Shown here piece by piece: positions 36,074 to 44,681 of a stretch of 64,000 nt of DNA. The stretch spans positions 402,292-466,291 of the forward strand of contig JARJHS010000003.1 in the NCBI GenBank assembly GCA_029269725.1, written 5' to 3'. The notes below the pieces were generated by a model, which made no database searches, had not been told where the DNA came from, and saw only the letters and a list, made by a program, of their open reading frames with translations. Within the stretch, counting starts at the first letter, position 1. Each line of letters begins with the position of its first letter. The stretch comes from Pollutibacter soli (GTDB lineage Bacteria > Bacteroidota > Bacteroidia > Chitinophagales > Chitinophagaceae). The position numbers and the translations under genes are program-made.

Positions 36074-36110
36074 AGCAGGTGCTTCCCTTCGGGTAAGCGC
36101 CTGCTTTTTT
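36074..36110. terminator. Bidirectional terminator between the 35.5 kb gene and the NtrC-type gene
   Basis: AGCAGGTGCTTCCC-TTC-GGGTAAGCGCCTGCT with T-run TTTTTT on the plus strand; the T-run overlaps the stop codon of the minus-strand gene. Confidence 0.75.
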
Positions 36111-37521
36111 ATTTGGAAGCTTCGAAGTTCCTGATCTTGTTATAAAGCGTTTTACGATCGATTTTAAGTATCGCTGCCGCCTTCGTTTTATTAAAATTCA
36201 CCTCACGTAATACCTGCATGATCATATCATATTCTGCCCGTGTTGCTGTATTCTTCAGATCGGGATTTTTCTCCTCGGTAACAGGTAACACAATAGATTC
36301 AATTACGGGTTGTGGGGCCGGCGTTTCGTTCGGATGATTGATTTCCCAGGGCAATACATCCTTTTTTATCAGTCCGCTCCTGGTGAGCAGTACAGCCCTC
36401 CTGATTACATTCCTGAACTCACGGAGGTTACCAGGCCAGTTGTAATGGAGAAATTTTTCCATTACGTCAGGTTCAAATCCGGCAATGTCCCTTTGCAGTT
36501 CCTGGTTTGTTTTATCCAGAAAAAACTGCGCAAAAAGTGGTATATCTCCTTTCCTGTCCCTCAAAGGGGGCAGATGAATACTGAACTCATTAAAACGGTG
36601 ATAAAGATCCTCACGGAACTTTCCTTTCCTGCAGGCAGTCTGAAGATTTTCATTGGAGGCAACGATAATCCTGATATCCACCGGGATAGCGGTATTGCCC
36701 CCTACCCTTTTTACAAAACGTTCCTGGATAACGCGTAAAAGACTGGCCTGTACTTCGGGTGAAAGATTGGCCACCTCATCAAGGAATAAAGTTCCTCCAC
36801 TGGCAAGCTCAAAAAGCCCCTCCTTATCTGTTACGGCGCCGGTGAAAGATCCTTTTATATGACCAAACAGCTCACTACCCGCCAGTTCCCGGGAAATGGT
36901 TCCGCAATCCAGAGCCACAAAAGGTTTTTTACTTCTCGAGCTCTGGTTATGTATAGTTCGGGCTATGACCTCCTTACCGGTACCACTTTCTCCATATAAA
37001 ATGATGCTGTACTGCGTTGGTGCAACCAGCTTGATCTGGTCATAAAGCTGTTGGGTAACTGCATCTTTACCTTCCAGGAATTCACTGCCAGGTCCGGCGC
37101 TTATGGCCTTACTGGATTTTTCAGTTTGTGCTGGTATTACTGTGGCCGGAGTATCGACCGGCCCGGAAAGTGATTTAGTGAGTACATTGATAACCTCATC
37201 GGGAATCAGTGGTTTTACGATATAATCGAAGGCACCAGCCTTGATAACATCTACTGCTGTTTTTATATCAGAATAACCCGTAATGATTAGTACGATGGCG
37301 TTGGGATTTTCGGCCTTTATCCCTTTGAGTACATCCTTACCATCCATATCCCCGAGCCGGTAGTCACAGATCACGGCATCAATCCCACCTTCCCGGAACC
37401 GGGCTATCCCCTTTTTTCCGGTGTGTACGGACTCCGTTTGGTAACCCTTGGAGCTCAGGAAACGGTCCAGTAACAGGCATAAGTCTACATCATCATCGAT
37501 GACCAGAATTTTTCTCTTCAT
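36109..37521 (-). CDS. NtrC-family sigma-54-dependent response regulator
   Basis: 470 residues: REC (1-115, phospho-acceptor D53 in ICDYRLGDMDG), AAA+ sigma-54 interaction domain (Walker A GESGTGKE 177-184, Walker B GGTLFLDEV 242-250, RFNEFSIHLPPLRDR, NWPGNLRE) and a Fis-type helix-turn-helix at the C-terminus (TKAAAILKIDRKTLYNKIR). The sigma-54 contact loop reads GSFTGA (224-229) rather than GAFTGA. It activates transcription from -24/-12 promoters after phosphorylation. No sensor kinase is adjacent. The nearby TGGC-type boxes are plausible targets (inference). Confidence 0.95.
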   Translation of the reverse strand: MKRKILVIDDDVDLCLLLDRFLSSKGYQTESVHTGKKGIARFREGGIDAVICDYRLGDMDGKDVLKGIKAENPNAIVLIITGYSDIKTAVDVIKAGAFDYIVKPLIPDEVINVLTKSLSGPVDTPATVIPAQTEKSSKAISAGPGSEFLEGKDAVTQQLYDQIKLVAPTQYSIILYGESGTGKEVIARTIHNQSSRSKKPFVALDCGTISRELAGSELFGHIKGSFTGAVTDKEGLFELASGGTLFLDEVANLSPEVQASLLRVIQERFVKRVGGNTAIPVDIRIIVASNENLQTACRKGKFREDLYHRFNEFSIHLPPLRDRKGDIPLFAQFFLDKTNQELQRDIAGFEPDVMEKFLHYNWPGNLREFRNVIRRAVLLTRSGLIKKDVLPWEINHPNETPAPQPVIESIVLPVTEEKNPDLKNTATRAEYDMIMQVLREVNFNKTKAAAILKIDRKTLYNKIRNFEASK

Positions 37522-37679
37522 AAGTCGAGGGTCTGACAGCTAAATTAACCATTTCCCTACGTTCCGAAAATTTTCCTGTAGCCTGCCTTCCACATCAAGG
37601 GGATGTGAATCCACACCATAAAAATTGCGTTACAGATAGTAGGGCAACCCTTTTTCGAAACTCAGGCGGAACCTGTAAC

Positions 37680-37695
37680 TGGCGCTGTATTTGAT
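37680..37695 (+). promoter_or_regulatory. Sigma-54-like box TGGCGC-N5-TTGAT
   Basis: Ends 42 bases before the GTG start of the REC protein; among the best two of the six boxes (TTGA versus consensus TTGC). Confidence 0.5.
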
Positions 37696-37736
37696 AAAAA
37701 AAGTCTGAACCCATTATTAATTTAAATGATTGGAAT

Positions 37737-38090
37737 GTGAAGGCGCTAATAATTGACGATGAAAAGGACATATGCTTCCTTCTCCAAATCATACTTCAGC
37801 AGAAAAATATTCCTACGGATTGTGTCTATCGCCTTGCCGATGCCGCAGAGGCACTCAAATCCGACAGGCCTTCTATCATATTTCTTGACAATCACCTTCC
37901 TGATGGTTATGGAGTAGATTTTGTTGACAGAATTAAAGTAATCTCTCCTGATTCTAAAATTGTTATGATTACTGCTCACGACAGCCCCGACGACAAAAAC
38001 AAAGCATTAAAAAAAGGGGTTGATGTTTTCCTGGGCAAGCCATTTACGCTTGATTCCATCGGACGCGCTGTAGACAAATTAGCCAGTTGA
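37737..38090 (+). CDS. Stand-alone REC-domain response regulator
   Basis: 117 residues, receiver domain only: IIDDEKD acidic pocket, D51 in IFLDNHLPDG, Thr in MITAHD and Lys in LGKPF. No output domain, so it acts by protein contact or in a phosphorelay. The start is GTG (no in-frame ATG near). Divergent from the NtrC-type regulator, with which it may share a kinase. Confidence 0.9.
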   Translation: MKALIIDDEKDICFLLQIILQQKNIPTDCVYRLADAAEALKSDRPSIIFLDNHLPDGYGVDFVDRIKVISPDSKIVMITAHDSPDDKNKALKKGVDVFLGKPFTLDSIGRAVDKLAS

Positions 38091-38197
38091 CTATTCGATT
38101 CCACTTGCGGGTATATTTCTCCACGAATCTTTCATCAATTCAGTTTGATTTCATCCCTTTTTGTCTTATAAAGTGATGTTTTGCCACTTCATCTGCA

Positions 38198-38213
38198 TGG
38201 CAGTATTTTTTTA
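38198..38213 (+). promoter_or_regulatory. TGGC-type box, small membrane protein gene
   Basis: TGGCAG-N5-TTTTA, ending 41 bases before the ATG at 38254. Confidence 0.45.
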
Positions 38214-38253
38214 ATAACAAATGCAAATTCATCACTAAACTAAAATAAAAGTT

Positions 38254-38403
38254 ATGGGCAACTTACTGTACGTCATTGCCGTGATTCTCGTAATCGGATG
38301 GGCAATTGGATTTTTCGCTTATGGTGCCAGTGGTCTGATTCATATTCTACTGGTGATCGCTATAATAGCCGTTCTTCTGAGGCTCATCCGGAGAACAGCC
38401 TGA
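38254..38403 (+). CDS. lmo0937-family small membrane protein (DUF5670)
   Basis: 49 residues, found by reading the frame directly: MGNLLYVIAVILVIGWAIGF, then SGLIHILLVIAIIAVLLRLIRR. Two hydrophobic segments with a Gly turn and a basic end are the pattern of this widespread small family. Function unknown; often found with CsbD and other stress genes, as here. Confidence 0.82.
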   Translation: MGNLLYVIAVILVIGWAIGFFAYGASGLIHILLVIAIIAVLLRLIRRTA

Positions 38404-38447
38404 TAACAGCGAGGGTACCTTTTTGAATAACTTTAAAATCAAATCAA

Positions 38448-38639
38448 ATGGAAAGCTGGAAATTAAAATTGAAAGGAAACTGGAACGAAATAAAAGGAAA
38501 GGCAAAAAAAGCATACGCTGATCTGACTGATGATGACCTGGTGTATGAAGAAGGTAAAGAAGATGAACTGTTGGGAAAATTCCAACAGAAAACAGGTCAG
38601 ACTAAAGAGGCTCTGAAAGACTGGATAGATAAATTATAG
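38448..38639 (+). CDS. CsbD-family stress protein
   Basis: 63 residues. The CsbD pattern is clear: [24 protein letters not shown], then [19 protein letters not shown]. Small, charged, probably intrinsically helical; members are induced by general stress in many bacteria. It follows the lmo0937-like gene by 44 bases and may be co-transcribed. Confidence 0.93.
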   Translation: MESWKLKLKGNWNEIKGKAKKAYADLTDDDLVYEEGKEDELLGKFQQKTGQTKEALKDWIDKL

Positions 38640-38705
38640 TTTCTCCGGTTTTATCAATCACAATTTGCAGCTGTGCTGAACGGTAAATTTCACTTTTGAA
38701 ATCAT

Positions 38706-38721
38706 CGGCACAGCTGTATTT
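38706..38721 (+). promoter_or_regulatory. CGGC-type box, AI-2E transporter gene
   Basis: CGGCAC-N5-TATTT, ending 41 bases before the ATG at 38762. The weakest second half of the six boxes. Confidence 0.35.
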
Positions 38722-38761
38722 TTTTAAATTATTCTAACTTCTCCCCGAAATCATCACTGAC

Positions 38762-39907
38762 ATGCCATCGACAACTCCCGGCCCATTGCCGTTCCTGAGT
38801 AAAATGACTTTATCTATACTGCTCCTCGTTCTTATCGGAGGCATTATCTGGGTAGGGCAGGAAATAATCGTTCCGTTTGCATTTGCCATTTTATTAAGTG
38901 TATTACTCCTACCCTTCAATAACTGGATGGAGAAAAAACGAATTCCCAGAGTAGCAGCCATCTTGATATCCTTAATCATATCCCTGGTGTTTATCGCAGG
39001 AGTCATTTATTTCCTGGCTACACAGATTTCCAACTTTGTAGACGATCTGCCTAAGATAAAACAGCAACTGGAATTGCATTTCAGGACACTCCAGAAATGG
39101 GTGTCCCAGCAGTTCAACCTTTCGCGTAAAGAACAGACGGAAATGATTGAAAATGCCACGGAAAAAATGAAAGGTTCAGGCACAGGTGTTATCGGCCAGA
39201 CCTTTACTTCAATTACTCATATGCTGGCTGTCGTGGTATTGCTGCCCGTTTATAGTTTTCTGATGCTATATTATCGTGATATGATCCGGAAATTTTTAAT
39301 CGAGGTTTTTGAAGACAAGCACGAGCCCAGGGTTCGCGAAGTACTGGCAGAATCGCGAACCATCGTACAGAGTTATATGGTAGGATTGCTGATTGAGCTG
39401 GCAATAGTGGCAGCGATCAACTCAGCAGGGTTTCTCATCATCGGTATAAAATATGCGATTTTCCTTGGAATTCTTGCGGCCATTTTAAATCTCATACCGT
39501 ATATCGGTATGCTGATCGCATCGATTTTATGTATGCTTATAACGTTAACAACAACAAATGATATCAGCGATGTTATCTGGACGGGCGTCGTGTTGGTACT
39601 GGTCCAGTTCGTCGACAACAATATACTGATGCCTCGTATCGTAAGTTCCAAAGTAAAGATCAATGCACTCATCTCCATCCTGGGTGTTCTGATCGGCGGA
39701 GGTCTCGCCGGCGTCTCAGGAATGTTTCTGTCAATACCAGCGATCGCGATACTGAAAGTAATTTTCGATCGTGTCGACCATCTGAAACCATGGGGATTAA
39801 TTTTGGGTGATGATATCACCAAACCGCAGGAAGGGAAGATTTATAAACGCATAAGGAGTATGAGTTCAAAACAAGCTCCCAAAAAAACGTCCGTTTCGGC
39901 AAACTAG
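38762..39907 (+). CDS. AI-2E family transporter
   Basis: 381 residues, about eight membrane helices. Family features: paired N-terminal helices (LLVLIGGIIWVGQEIIVPF), VLLPFNNWMEKKRIPRVAA, the central soluble segment, GILAAILNLIPYIGM, and FVDNNILMPRIVSSKVKINAL, then the Gly-rich GVLIGGGLAGVSGMFLSIP. Members transport AI-2 or small ions; the substrate cannot be assigned. Part of the stress/envelope cluster. Confidence 0.92.
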   Translation: MPSTTPGPLPFLSKMTLSILLLVLIGGIIWVGQEIIVPFAFAILLSVLLLPFNNWMEKKRIPRVAAILISLIISLVFIAGVIYFLATQISNFVDDLPKIKQQLELHFRTLQKWVSQQFNLSRKEQTEMIENATEKMKGSGTGVIGQTFTSITHMLAVVVLLPVYSFLMLYYRDMIRKFLIEVFEDKHEPRVREVLAESRTIVQSYMVGLLIELAIVAAINSAGFLIIGIKYAIFLGILAAILNLIPYIGMLIASILCMLITLTTTNDISDVIWTGVVLVLVQFVDNNILMPRIVSSKVKINALISILGVLIGGGLAGVSGMFLSIPAIAILKVIFDRVDHLKPWGLILGDDITKPQEGKIYKRIRSMSSKQAPKKTSVSAN

Positions 39908-40450
39908 TTTTTAAAAGTTCCGCTTACATCCGGCTTCGCTTCCTGAACTGGTTGCAGTTGATTACTCCGTTACGCTTTTATATGGTGGGCCGTATCGTTA
40001 ATTCCAACCATTTGCAAGTGCTTTAGGATTGAGAAAAGATGTAGACTTGTCTGATATACCTCTTCAGGTTTACAGCCCCTGTTTGTAGCGATTTTTGAAA
40101 GTAAACACGAAAATTTTACTAACTCACGTTAACGAACATGCGCTTTTAAATTTTAAAATCAGGTTTCAGTCATTATTACACTTCCAGTGCTGGTGATGAC
40201 ATACTCCACGAGGCAGTAAAAGTCAGTTTTAAGAATGGCTGGAAACTCAGAAAAATGAACGCGCTTTCCTGTCGGAAATACCAACCGGTACCAAGCTTTC
40301 AACGATTGAGGATTGTCCTGTTCAACCAAAATCTACCCTGAATGGGGTATTTCATCCGCAACCTGATTTTAATCATGGCCATATTGCCGATAAATCTGAT
40401 GGCATTGTTTTATCTTTAATAAGTGCAATTCACAACTAAAATGTATAATT
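39908..40450. other. 543-base gap, AI-2E gene to YtxH gene
   Basis: No gene supported in six frames by reading; nothing stands out except the promoter-like box at 40400. Confidence 0.4.
40400..40415 (+). promoter_or_regulatory. TGGC-type box, YtxH gene
   Basis: TGGCAT-N5-TATCT, ending 36 bases before the ATG at 40451. Confidence 0.45.
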
Positions 40451-40729
40451 ATGAGTAACGGAAAACTTTTATCCGGCTTGCTAATCGGCGCAGCTATCGG
40501 TACAGCTCTTGGAATCCTGTTTGCTCCTGAAAAAGGTTCGGAAACAAGAAAAAAAATTTCCAAAAAAAGTGGTGACCTGGCAGATTCACTGAAGAAAAAA
40601 TTCAATGATCTGGTTGATGGCATTGCAGAAAAAATAGATGAAGTTAAAGACGAAGCTGATGAGCTGGTTGAACGTGGAAAAGAAAAAGCTTACAATGTCA
40701 AGTCTGAACTGAAAGGCAATCTTTCCTGA
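40451..40729 (+). CDS. YtxH-domain protein
   Basis: 92 residues. A membrane segment with glycine zipper (GLLIGAAIGTALGILFAPEKG) followed by a lysine/glutamate-rich amphipathic helix (KKISKKSGDLADSLKKKFND onward). YtxH/YqjD-like proteins associate with the inner membrane and appear under stress or in stationary phase. With the next two genes it forms a YqjD-YqjE-YqjK-like set. Confidence 0.92.
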   Translation: MSNGKLLSGLLIGAAIGTALGILFAPEKGSETRKKISKKSGDLADSLKKKFNDLVDGIAEKIDEVKDEADELVERGKEKAYNVKSELKGNLS

Positions 40730-40771
40730 TAACGAATGCTCTTTTTATTGGTCGACCTGGTTTACATTTTT

Positions 40772-40804
40772 ACAGAGCCCCCGGCGTCTGCAGGGGGACT
40801 CTGT
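40772..40804 (+). repeat. Strong hairpin after the YtxH gene with a CCCCCGGC...AGGGGG core
   Basis: ACAGAGCCCCC (40772-40782) pairs with GGGGGACTCTGT (40793-40804, one bulge). The core also occurs at 22544-22564 (CCCCCGGCTTCTGCCAGGGG), so it is a dispersed REP-like element; it may also end the ytxH transcript. Confidence 0.6.
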
Positions 40805-40955
40805 ACCTTAGGGTGGATACCGGATACAGAAGCGCGATTACAGGATGCAAACATGCTGAAAAGGGAAACCGGGACTGTGTGTTGGGGATGCGGGTAGATA
40901 AACCAAATAGATGAGTTAGTGATAAGCAGATTTTTTTACCAGATTAATCAATCAT

Positions 40956-41294
40956 ATGGAAAGTTCAATCAACATTGACGGTTTGTTTGAAAAGACAAGT
41001 GACTATCTCGAGAACCGAGTTGAATTATTAAAATTACAGGCAGTCGATAGTTCGTCAGAACTTGTTTCTTCGATTTCATCAAAATTGATCCTCGCTGTCA
41101 TCGTTATCTTTTTCCTTGTTTTATTGAATATCGGACTGGCGATCTGGATTGGCGATACACTAGGTAAAATGTTTTACGGATTCTTTATCATGGCAGCTTT
41201 TTATCTCCTCATCGGATTGATATTTTACGCATTTCGTGATAAGTGGCTGAAAGAACCCATCGGTAACTATATAGTCAGGCATCTTTTAAAATAA
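40956..41294 (+). CDS. Membrane protein of the YqjE / 'phage holin' (PF07332-like) family
   Basis: 112 residues: a short N-terminal amphipathic helix (DYLENRVELLKLQAVDSSSE) and two membrane helices (about 43-65, 75-95) with a charged end. Commonly annotated phage holin family or Actinobacterial Holin-X, but in this setting it matches the chromosomal YqjE type. There is no lysin, so a lysis role is unlikely. It is 6 bases before the next gene. Confidence 0.85.
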   Translation: MESSINIDGLFEKTSDYLENRVELLKLQAVDSSSELVSSISSKLILAVIVIFFLVLLNIGLAIWIGDTLGKMFYGFFIMAAFYLLIGLIFYAFRDKWLKEPIGNYIVRHLLK

Positions 41295-41300
41295 TCAGGC

Positions 41301-41693
41301 ATGTCTATCAAAACAAAAACCGAATTAAAACAGGCACTCGAGGATCAGCATAGAAAAGTTGCAGCATCTCAGCAGGCGCTGATCACTACTTTCCAGGAAA
41401 CAAAAGAGAATCTCAGACCGGCGAACCTGCTGAAAAATACTGTAAAAAGTGTTACAGGAAATTCCGGCACAGCCGGTACGCTGCTGAAAGCTGGTCTTGG
41501 CATTGGAGCCGCACTGCTTACCAAAAGGTTTGTGACCAGAGGTGCAGGCACAATTGCAGGCAGGGCATTAGGTATAGCTATGAACCTGGGGTTGGTAAAT
41601 GCTGTTGCCACTCCGCTGAAAAATAAGGGACTCAGCATACTTAAAAAACTCCTTCACCGGGGTAATGGCATAGCAAAGAAAGCGAAAGCATAG
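41301..41693 (+). CDS. YqjK-like small protein of the stress cluster
   Basis: 130 residues, basic (many Lys/Arg), with a glycine/alanine-rich middle (GTLLKAGLGIGAALLTKRFV and AGTIAGRALGIAMNLGLVNA) that could insert in or lie on the membrane. No named family recognised; order and spacing (YtxH, YqjE-like, this) suggest the third member of a YqjDEK-type set. Confidence 0.75.
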   Translation: MSIKTKTELKQALEDQHRKVAASQQALITTFQETKENLRPANLLKNTVKSVTGNSGTAGTLLKAGLGIGAALLTKRFVTRGAGTIAGRALGIAMNLGLVNAVATPLKNKGLSILKKLLHRGNGIAKKAKA

Positions 41694-41717
41694 TCACAAC
41701 GCCCCCCTCTGATAACT

Positions 41718-42680
41718 TCATTGATTTATTAGCGCTGAAAAACTGATCCAGTAAATATCATCAGATCCATTCCCGTTTTTACTCAATTGATGGTGAATCT
41801 GATCAAGCGAACGCCGGTCACTGAACGGTTGTTTAAGTGTTGACCTGTTACTGGTAAAGAAAAAATATTTTTTATCGGGACTAACAAATGGACAGTAATC
41901 GATACCTGCAGAATTTATTTTCGGACCAAGATGAAACGCCTGCATCCAATTTCCGGATGCATTTTTTTCTGAAAAATAGAGATCACCACCGCCTATATCA
42001 TCCTTCCTTCCGTAGGCTGTAAACAAAATATATTTTTCGTCGGGATCAACAAACGCATTAAACTCATATCCGTTGGAGTTGATCTCTTCAGGCAAACTTA
42101 CTGCTGCAGAATACCCATTTCCCGACTTTCTGCAAACAACGATATCCTCTTTTGCAGCGCCAATATCCCTCGTAAAAAATATATCACCCGCGCGGTTAAC
42201 CGAAGCGTAATATTCATTCTCTTCAGTGTTCACAGGCGCAGGAAGATGTTCAGGTTTTGACCAAACTCCATTTTCTTTTTTCATTACCCACAGATCCACA
42301 TCTTTTTTCGTATCACTCTCATTTACAGGACGCTTCGATGCAAAATACAGTTCCTTACCATCGGGTGAGAAAGCTGGTTCAAGATCCATCCATCTGCCGG
42401 AAAACCACGCTGTAACCGGGTCAGACCATTTTCCTTTTTCCTTTTTTGAATAAAGAATAACCGAGATCTGAGCCCCCTGCTGAAGAGTCCAGAACATTTC
42501 ATCGCCCATTGGCGAGATAGCCATATCACGATTTCCGAACTGGTCGGACACGCTCTCTGGTGAAAACATTTTTACATCGCTACCTGTCGGTGGATTGCTG
42601 AACGGAGTAAAATCCGGCGCAGGGAAAAATATCAGCGGTAACAACAACGATACTTTAAGAAAACCAGGCAGCTGAAGCAT
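41718..42680 (-). CDS. PD40/WD40-like beta-propeller protein
   Basis: 320 residues. N-terminal hydrophobic signal (LLLPLIFFPAP) and repeats of the form FSPDGKELYFAS, VNRAGDIFFTRD, VDPDEKYILFTAYG and VSPDKKYFFFTSN, the WD40-like (PD40) pattern of TolB-type propellers, about five blades. Secreted or periplasmic. Bacteroidota have many such proteins with unknown targets. Just upstream on its strand lies element 2 with a terminator-like hairpin 20 bases before the ATG, suggesting attenuation. Confidence 0.85.
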   Translation of the reverse strand: MLQLPGFLKVSLLLPLIFFPAPDFTPFSNPPTGSDVKMFSPESVSDQFGNRDMAISPMGDEMFWTLQQGAQISVILYSKKEKGKWSDPVTAWFSGRWMDLEPAFSPDGKELYFASKRPVNESDTKKDVDLWVMKKENGVWSKPEHLPAPVNTEENEYYASVNRAGDIFFTRDIGAAKEDIVVCRKSGNGYSAAVSLPEEINSNGYEFNAFVDPDEKYILFTAYGRKDDIGGGDLYFSEKNASGNWMQAFHLGPKINSAGIDYCPFVSPDKKYFFFTSNRSTLKQPFSDRRSLDQIHHQLSKNGNGSDDIYWISFSALINQ

Positions 42681-42693
42681 GGGCTAATATAAG

Positions 42694-42760
42694 AATAAAA
42701 AAAGCCGGTAGTGGAAACTACCCGCTTTTATGTACTAAAATCCAAGTACATGAGAAAACT
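42694..42760 (-). ncRNA. Candidate minus-strand leader/small RNA (element 2)
   Basis: On the minus strand: AGTTTTCTCATGT (shared exactly with element 1), a TGTACT/AGTACA hairpin, then a stem AAAGC-G-GGTAGT / ACTACC-G-GCTTT with loop TTCC and TTTTTTT. It ends ~14 bases before the PD40 ATG, so it may be an attenuator of that gene. Confidence 0.5.
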
Positions 42761-42904
42761 TGATGCAATGTAATTACAACTTGTCCAAAGACCGTAATAC
42801 ATTTATGTTAAGTCAGCAATTAATCTCATAACAGGATGATTATGCGGATAAAAGGTAAACCACGAATCAGGTTGTTTACATCCCCTTAACAGAAGCGATT
42901 TCCA

Positions 42905-42920
42905 TGGCATATCATTTGAA
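42905..42920 (+). promoter_or_regulatory. Sigma-54-like box TGGCAT-N5-TTGAA
   Basis: Ends 46 bases before the ATG at 42966; among the best two matches of the six. Confidence 0.5.
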
Positions 42921-42965
42921 ACTACCAACTCGCATTTATTACTTTACCATCGGAGAAATCACTTT

Positions 42966-44669
42966 ATGATCGGTGCAAAAAAAAACAGACGAATCTGGCC
43001 AATAGTATTAATCGTTTTTATTATCCTGGCTGTATTGGGTTATTTATATTGGAACTCTATCAAGTACAGATTGATCAGGACAGAAGCCACCGACCAGGTG
43101 TTTGAAAAAAGCAAGGGCCTGTACCGTATGCATTACGATAACCTGAATCTGGATGAAGTATCAGGATTTTTGCAGGTCACTAACCTTCGACTGACGCCGG
43201 ACACGTCCATGTTCTCGAAATCGATCGCAGACAAAACAAATCAACCGTTCATCTTCGAAATAATAATTCCTGAACTAACGGTACGCGGTGTAAAAACACC
43301 GGAAGCCATGCTCAACAAAAACATAGAAGGGCGAAGACTTGAAATAAAAAATCCGCAGATAACAGCATATTACAGCAGCGCTGAAAAAGACTCAACACAG
43401 TATGGGAGACAAAGAGAAATCTATGAGCAGTTGTTGGGCAATTTAAATCTGATACGTGTCGATTCTATTGACATCAGTAACGCTAATATCCGGATGCTGG
43501 ATTTTAACCAGGGCCGGGAAATGGTAAAGGCCGATAGTATTTCGATTCACCTGCTGGACGTTTTTATCGACAGTACACATCAGTCGGACAGTTCAAGGTT
43601 TTATTTTGCAAGAAAAACCGCAGTCCAGATCAAAAAAATAAGCTGGCAGGCAAAAAATAAAACCTATGATTTTGCAATCAACAACCTTGATTTCAATACC
43701 GACGCAAAAACTTTTTCCATAAAGTCTTTCATTCTTGATCCGCTGTTAAGTGAAAAAGATTATGCAAAGCTTGCAAAAGTGCAAAAGGACAGGTTGAACA
43801 TTCGTTGTGGAAATATTGATGTGGAAGGCATTGACATTGCAGCGCTGCAACGTGGAGAATTTACGGCCAATCAAATGAAATTAGGTTCGATCATGCTGCA
43901 TCTTTCTAAAGATCTCTCCTATCCGCACGATGGGAAAAACCGGGTGGGCACATACCCGCAGCAAGCGCTCATGAAAGTTCCGTTTCCCCTGTATATAAAA
44001 AGATTGATTGCAGGCCCGGCAGATATTGAGGTGAAACAAAAAAATCCAAAATCAGACGAGTCAGGAAAACTACAGTTCAGGGAAAGCAGTATAGATGCAG
44101 TTAACGTTACCAATATGCCCGAACTGATAAAAAACAATAATCATCTCAAGGTGTCGGCCCGCACAAAATTCATGGGACTTTCCCAGGTAAATGCTGAGTT
44201 TGATTTGCTGCTGAAAGATAAAGCTGGGAGGTTTGGTTTGAAAGGCACCGCGAGCGGATTTGATGCCCGGGGATTAAATGTCGTTCTTGAACCGCTCGGC
44301 CTGGCAAAAATAGAAGAAGCAAAAGTCAACCAGCTTCGATTTAACCTTAAGTGTTCCGATTACAGTGGCACCGGGACGGTAGTATTGCTGTATGAAAATC
44401 TAAAGATTGCTGCGTTAAAAAAAGATTCCGTGGAACAGAAGCTGGAGAAAAAGAAACTCGCCTCATTTATTTCCAATATAATTTTAAAAGATGCGAACCC
44501 AGCTAAGGGTAAAGATGTGCGTATGGCACATCCTGTTTTCGAACGTGATCCTGTCAAATCATTTTGGAACCTGATCTGGTTTACATTATTTACAGGTGTC
44601 AAAGAGACCGTTGGCATGGAAAAAAATGTGAAAGACGCACCAAAGACAGAAAGCAAACGCAAGAAATAA
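42966..44669 (+). CDS. AsmA-like membrane-anchored protein
   Basis: 567 residues: one N-terminal membrane helix (IWPIVLIVFIILAVLGYLYW, 10-29) and a long beta-rich periplasmic part with repeated phrases such as DSIDISNANIRML and LGSIMLHLSK. The layout fits the AsmA/DUF748 superfamily of lipid-transport or envelope-assembly proteins. The tail is Lys-rich. Preceded by a TGGC-type box, so grouped with the stress cluster. Specific role unknown. Confidence 0.75.
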   Translation: MIGAKKNRRIWPIVLIVFIILAVLGYLYWNSIKYRLIRTEATDQVFEKSKGLYRMHYDNLNLDEVSGFLQVTNLRLTPDTSMFSKSIADKTNQPFIFEIIIPELTVRGVKTPEAMLNKNIEGRRLEIKNPQITAYYSSAEKDSTQYGRQREIYEQLLGNLNLIRVDSIDISNANIRMLDFNQGREMVKADSISIHLLDVFIDSTHQSDSSRFYFARKTAVQIKKISWQAKNKTYDFAINNLDFNTDAKTFSIKSFILDPLLSEKDYAKLAKVQKDRLNIRCGNIDVEGIDIAALQRGEFTANQMKLGSIMLHLSKDLSYPHDGKNRVGTYPQQALMKVPFPLYIKRLIAGPADIEVKQKNPKSDESGKLQFRESSIDAVNVTNMPELIKNNNHLKVSARTKFMGLSQVNAEFDLLLKDKAGRFGLKGTASGFDARGLNVVLEPLGLAKIEEAKVNQLRFNLKCSDYSGTGTVVLLYENLKIAALKKDSVEQKLEKKKLASFISNIILKDANPAKGKDVRMAHPVFERDPVKSFWNLIWFTLFTGVKETVGMEKNVKDAPKTESKRKK

Positions 44670-44681
44670 TAGTTGCAGCTA

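Noticed and set aside
40956-41294. Phage holin and lysis function
   Set aside because: No lysin or phage genes nearby; the YtxH/YqjE/YqjK-like order fits a chromosomal stress set.
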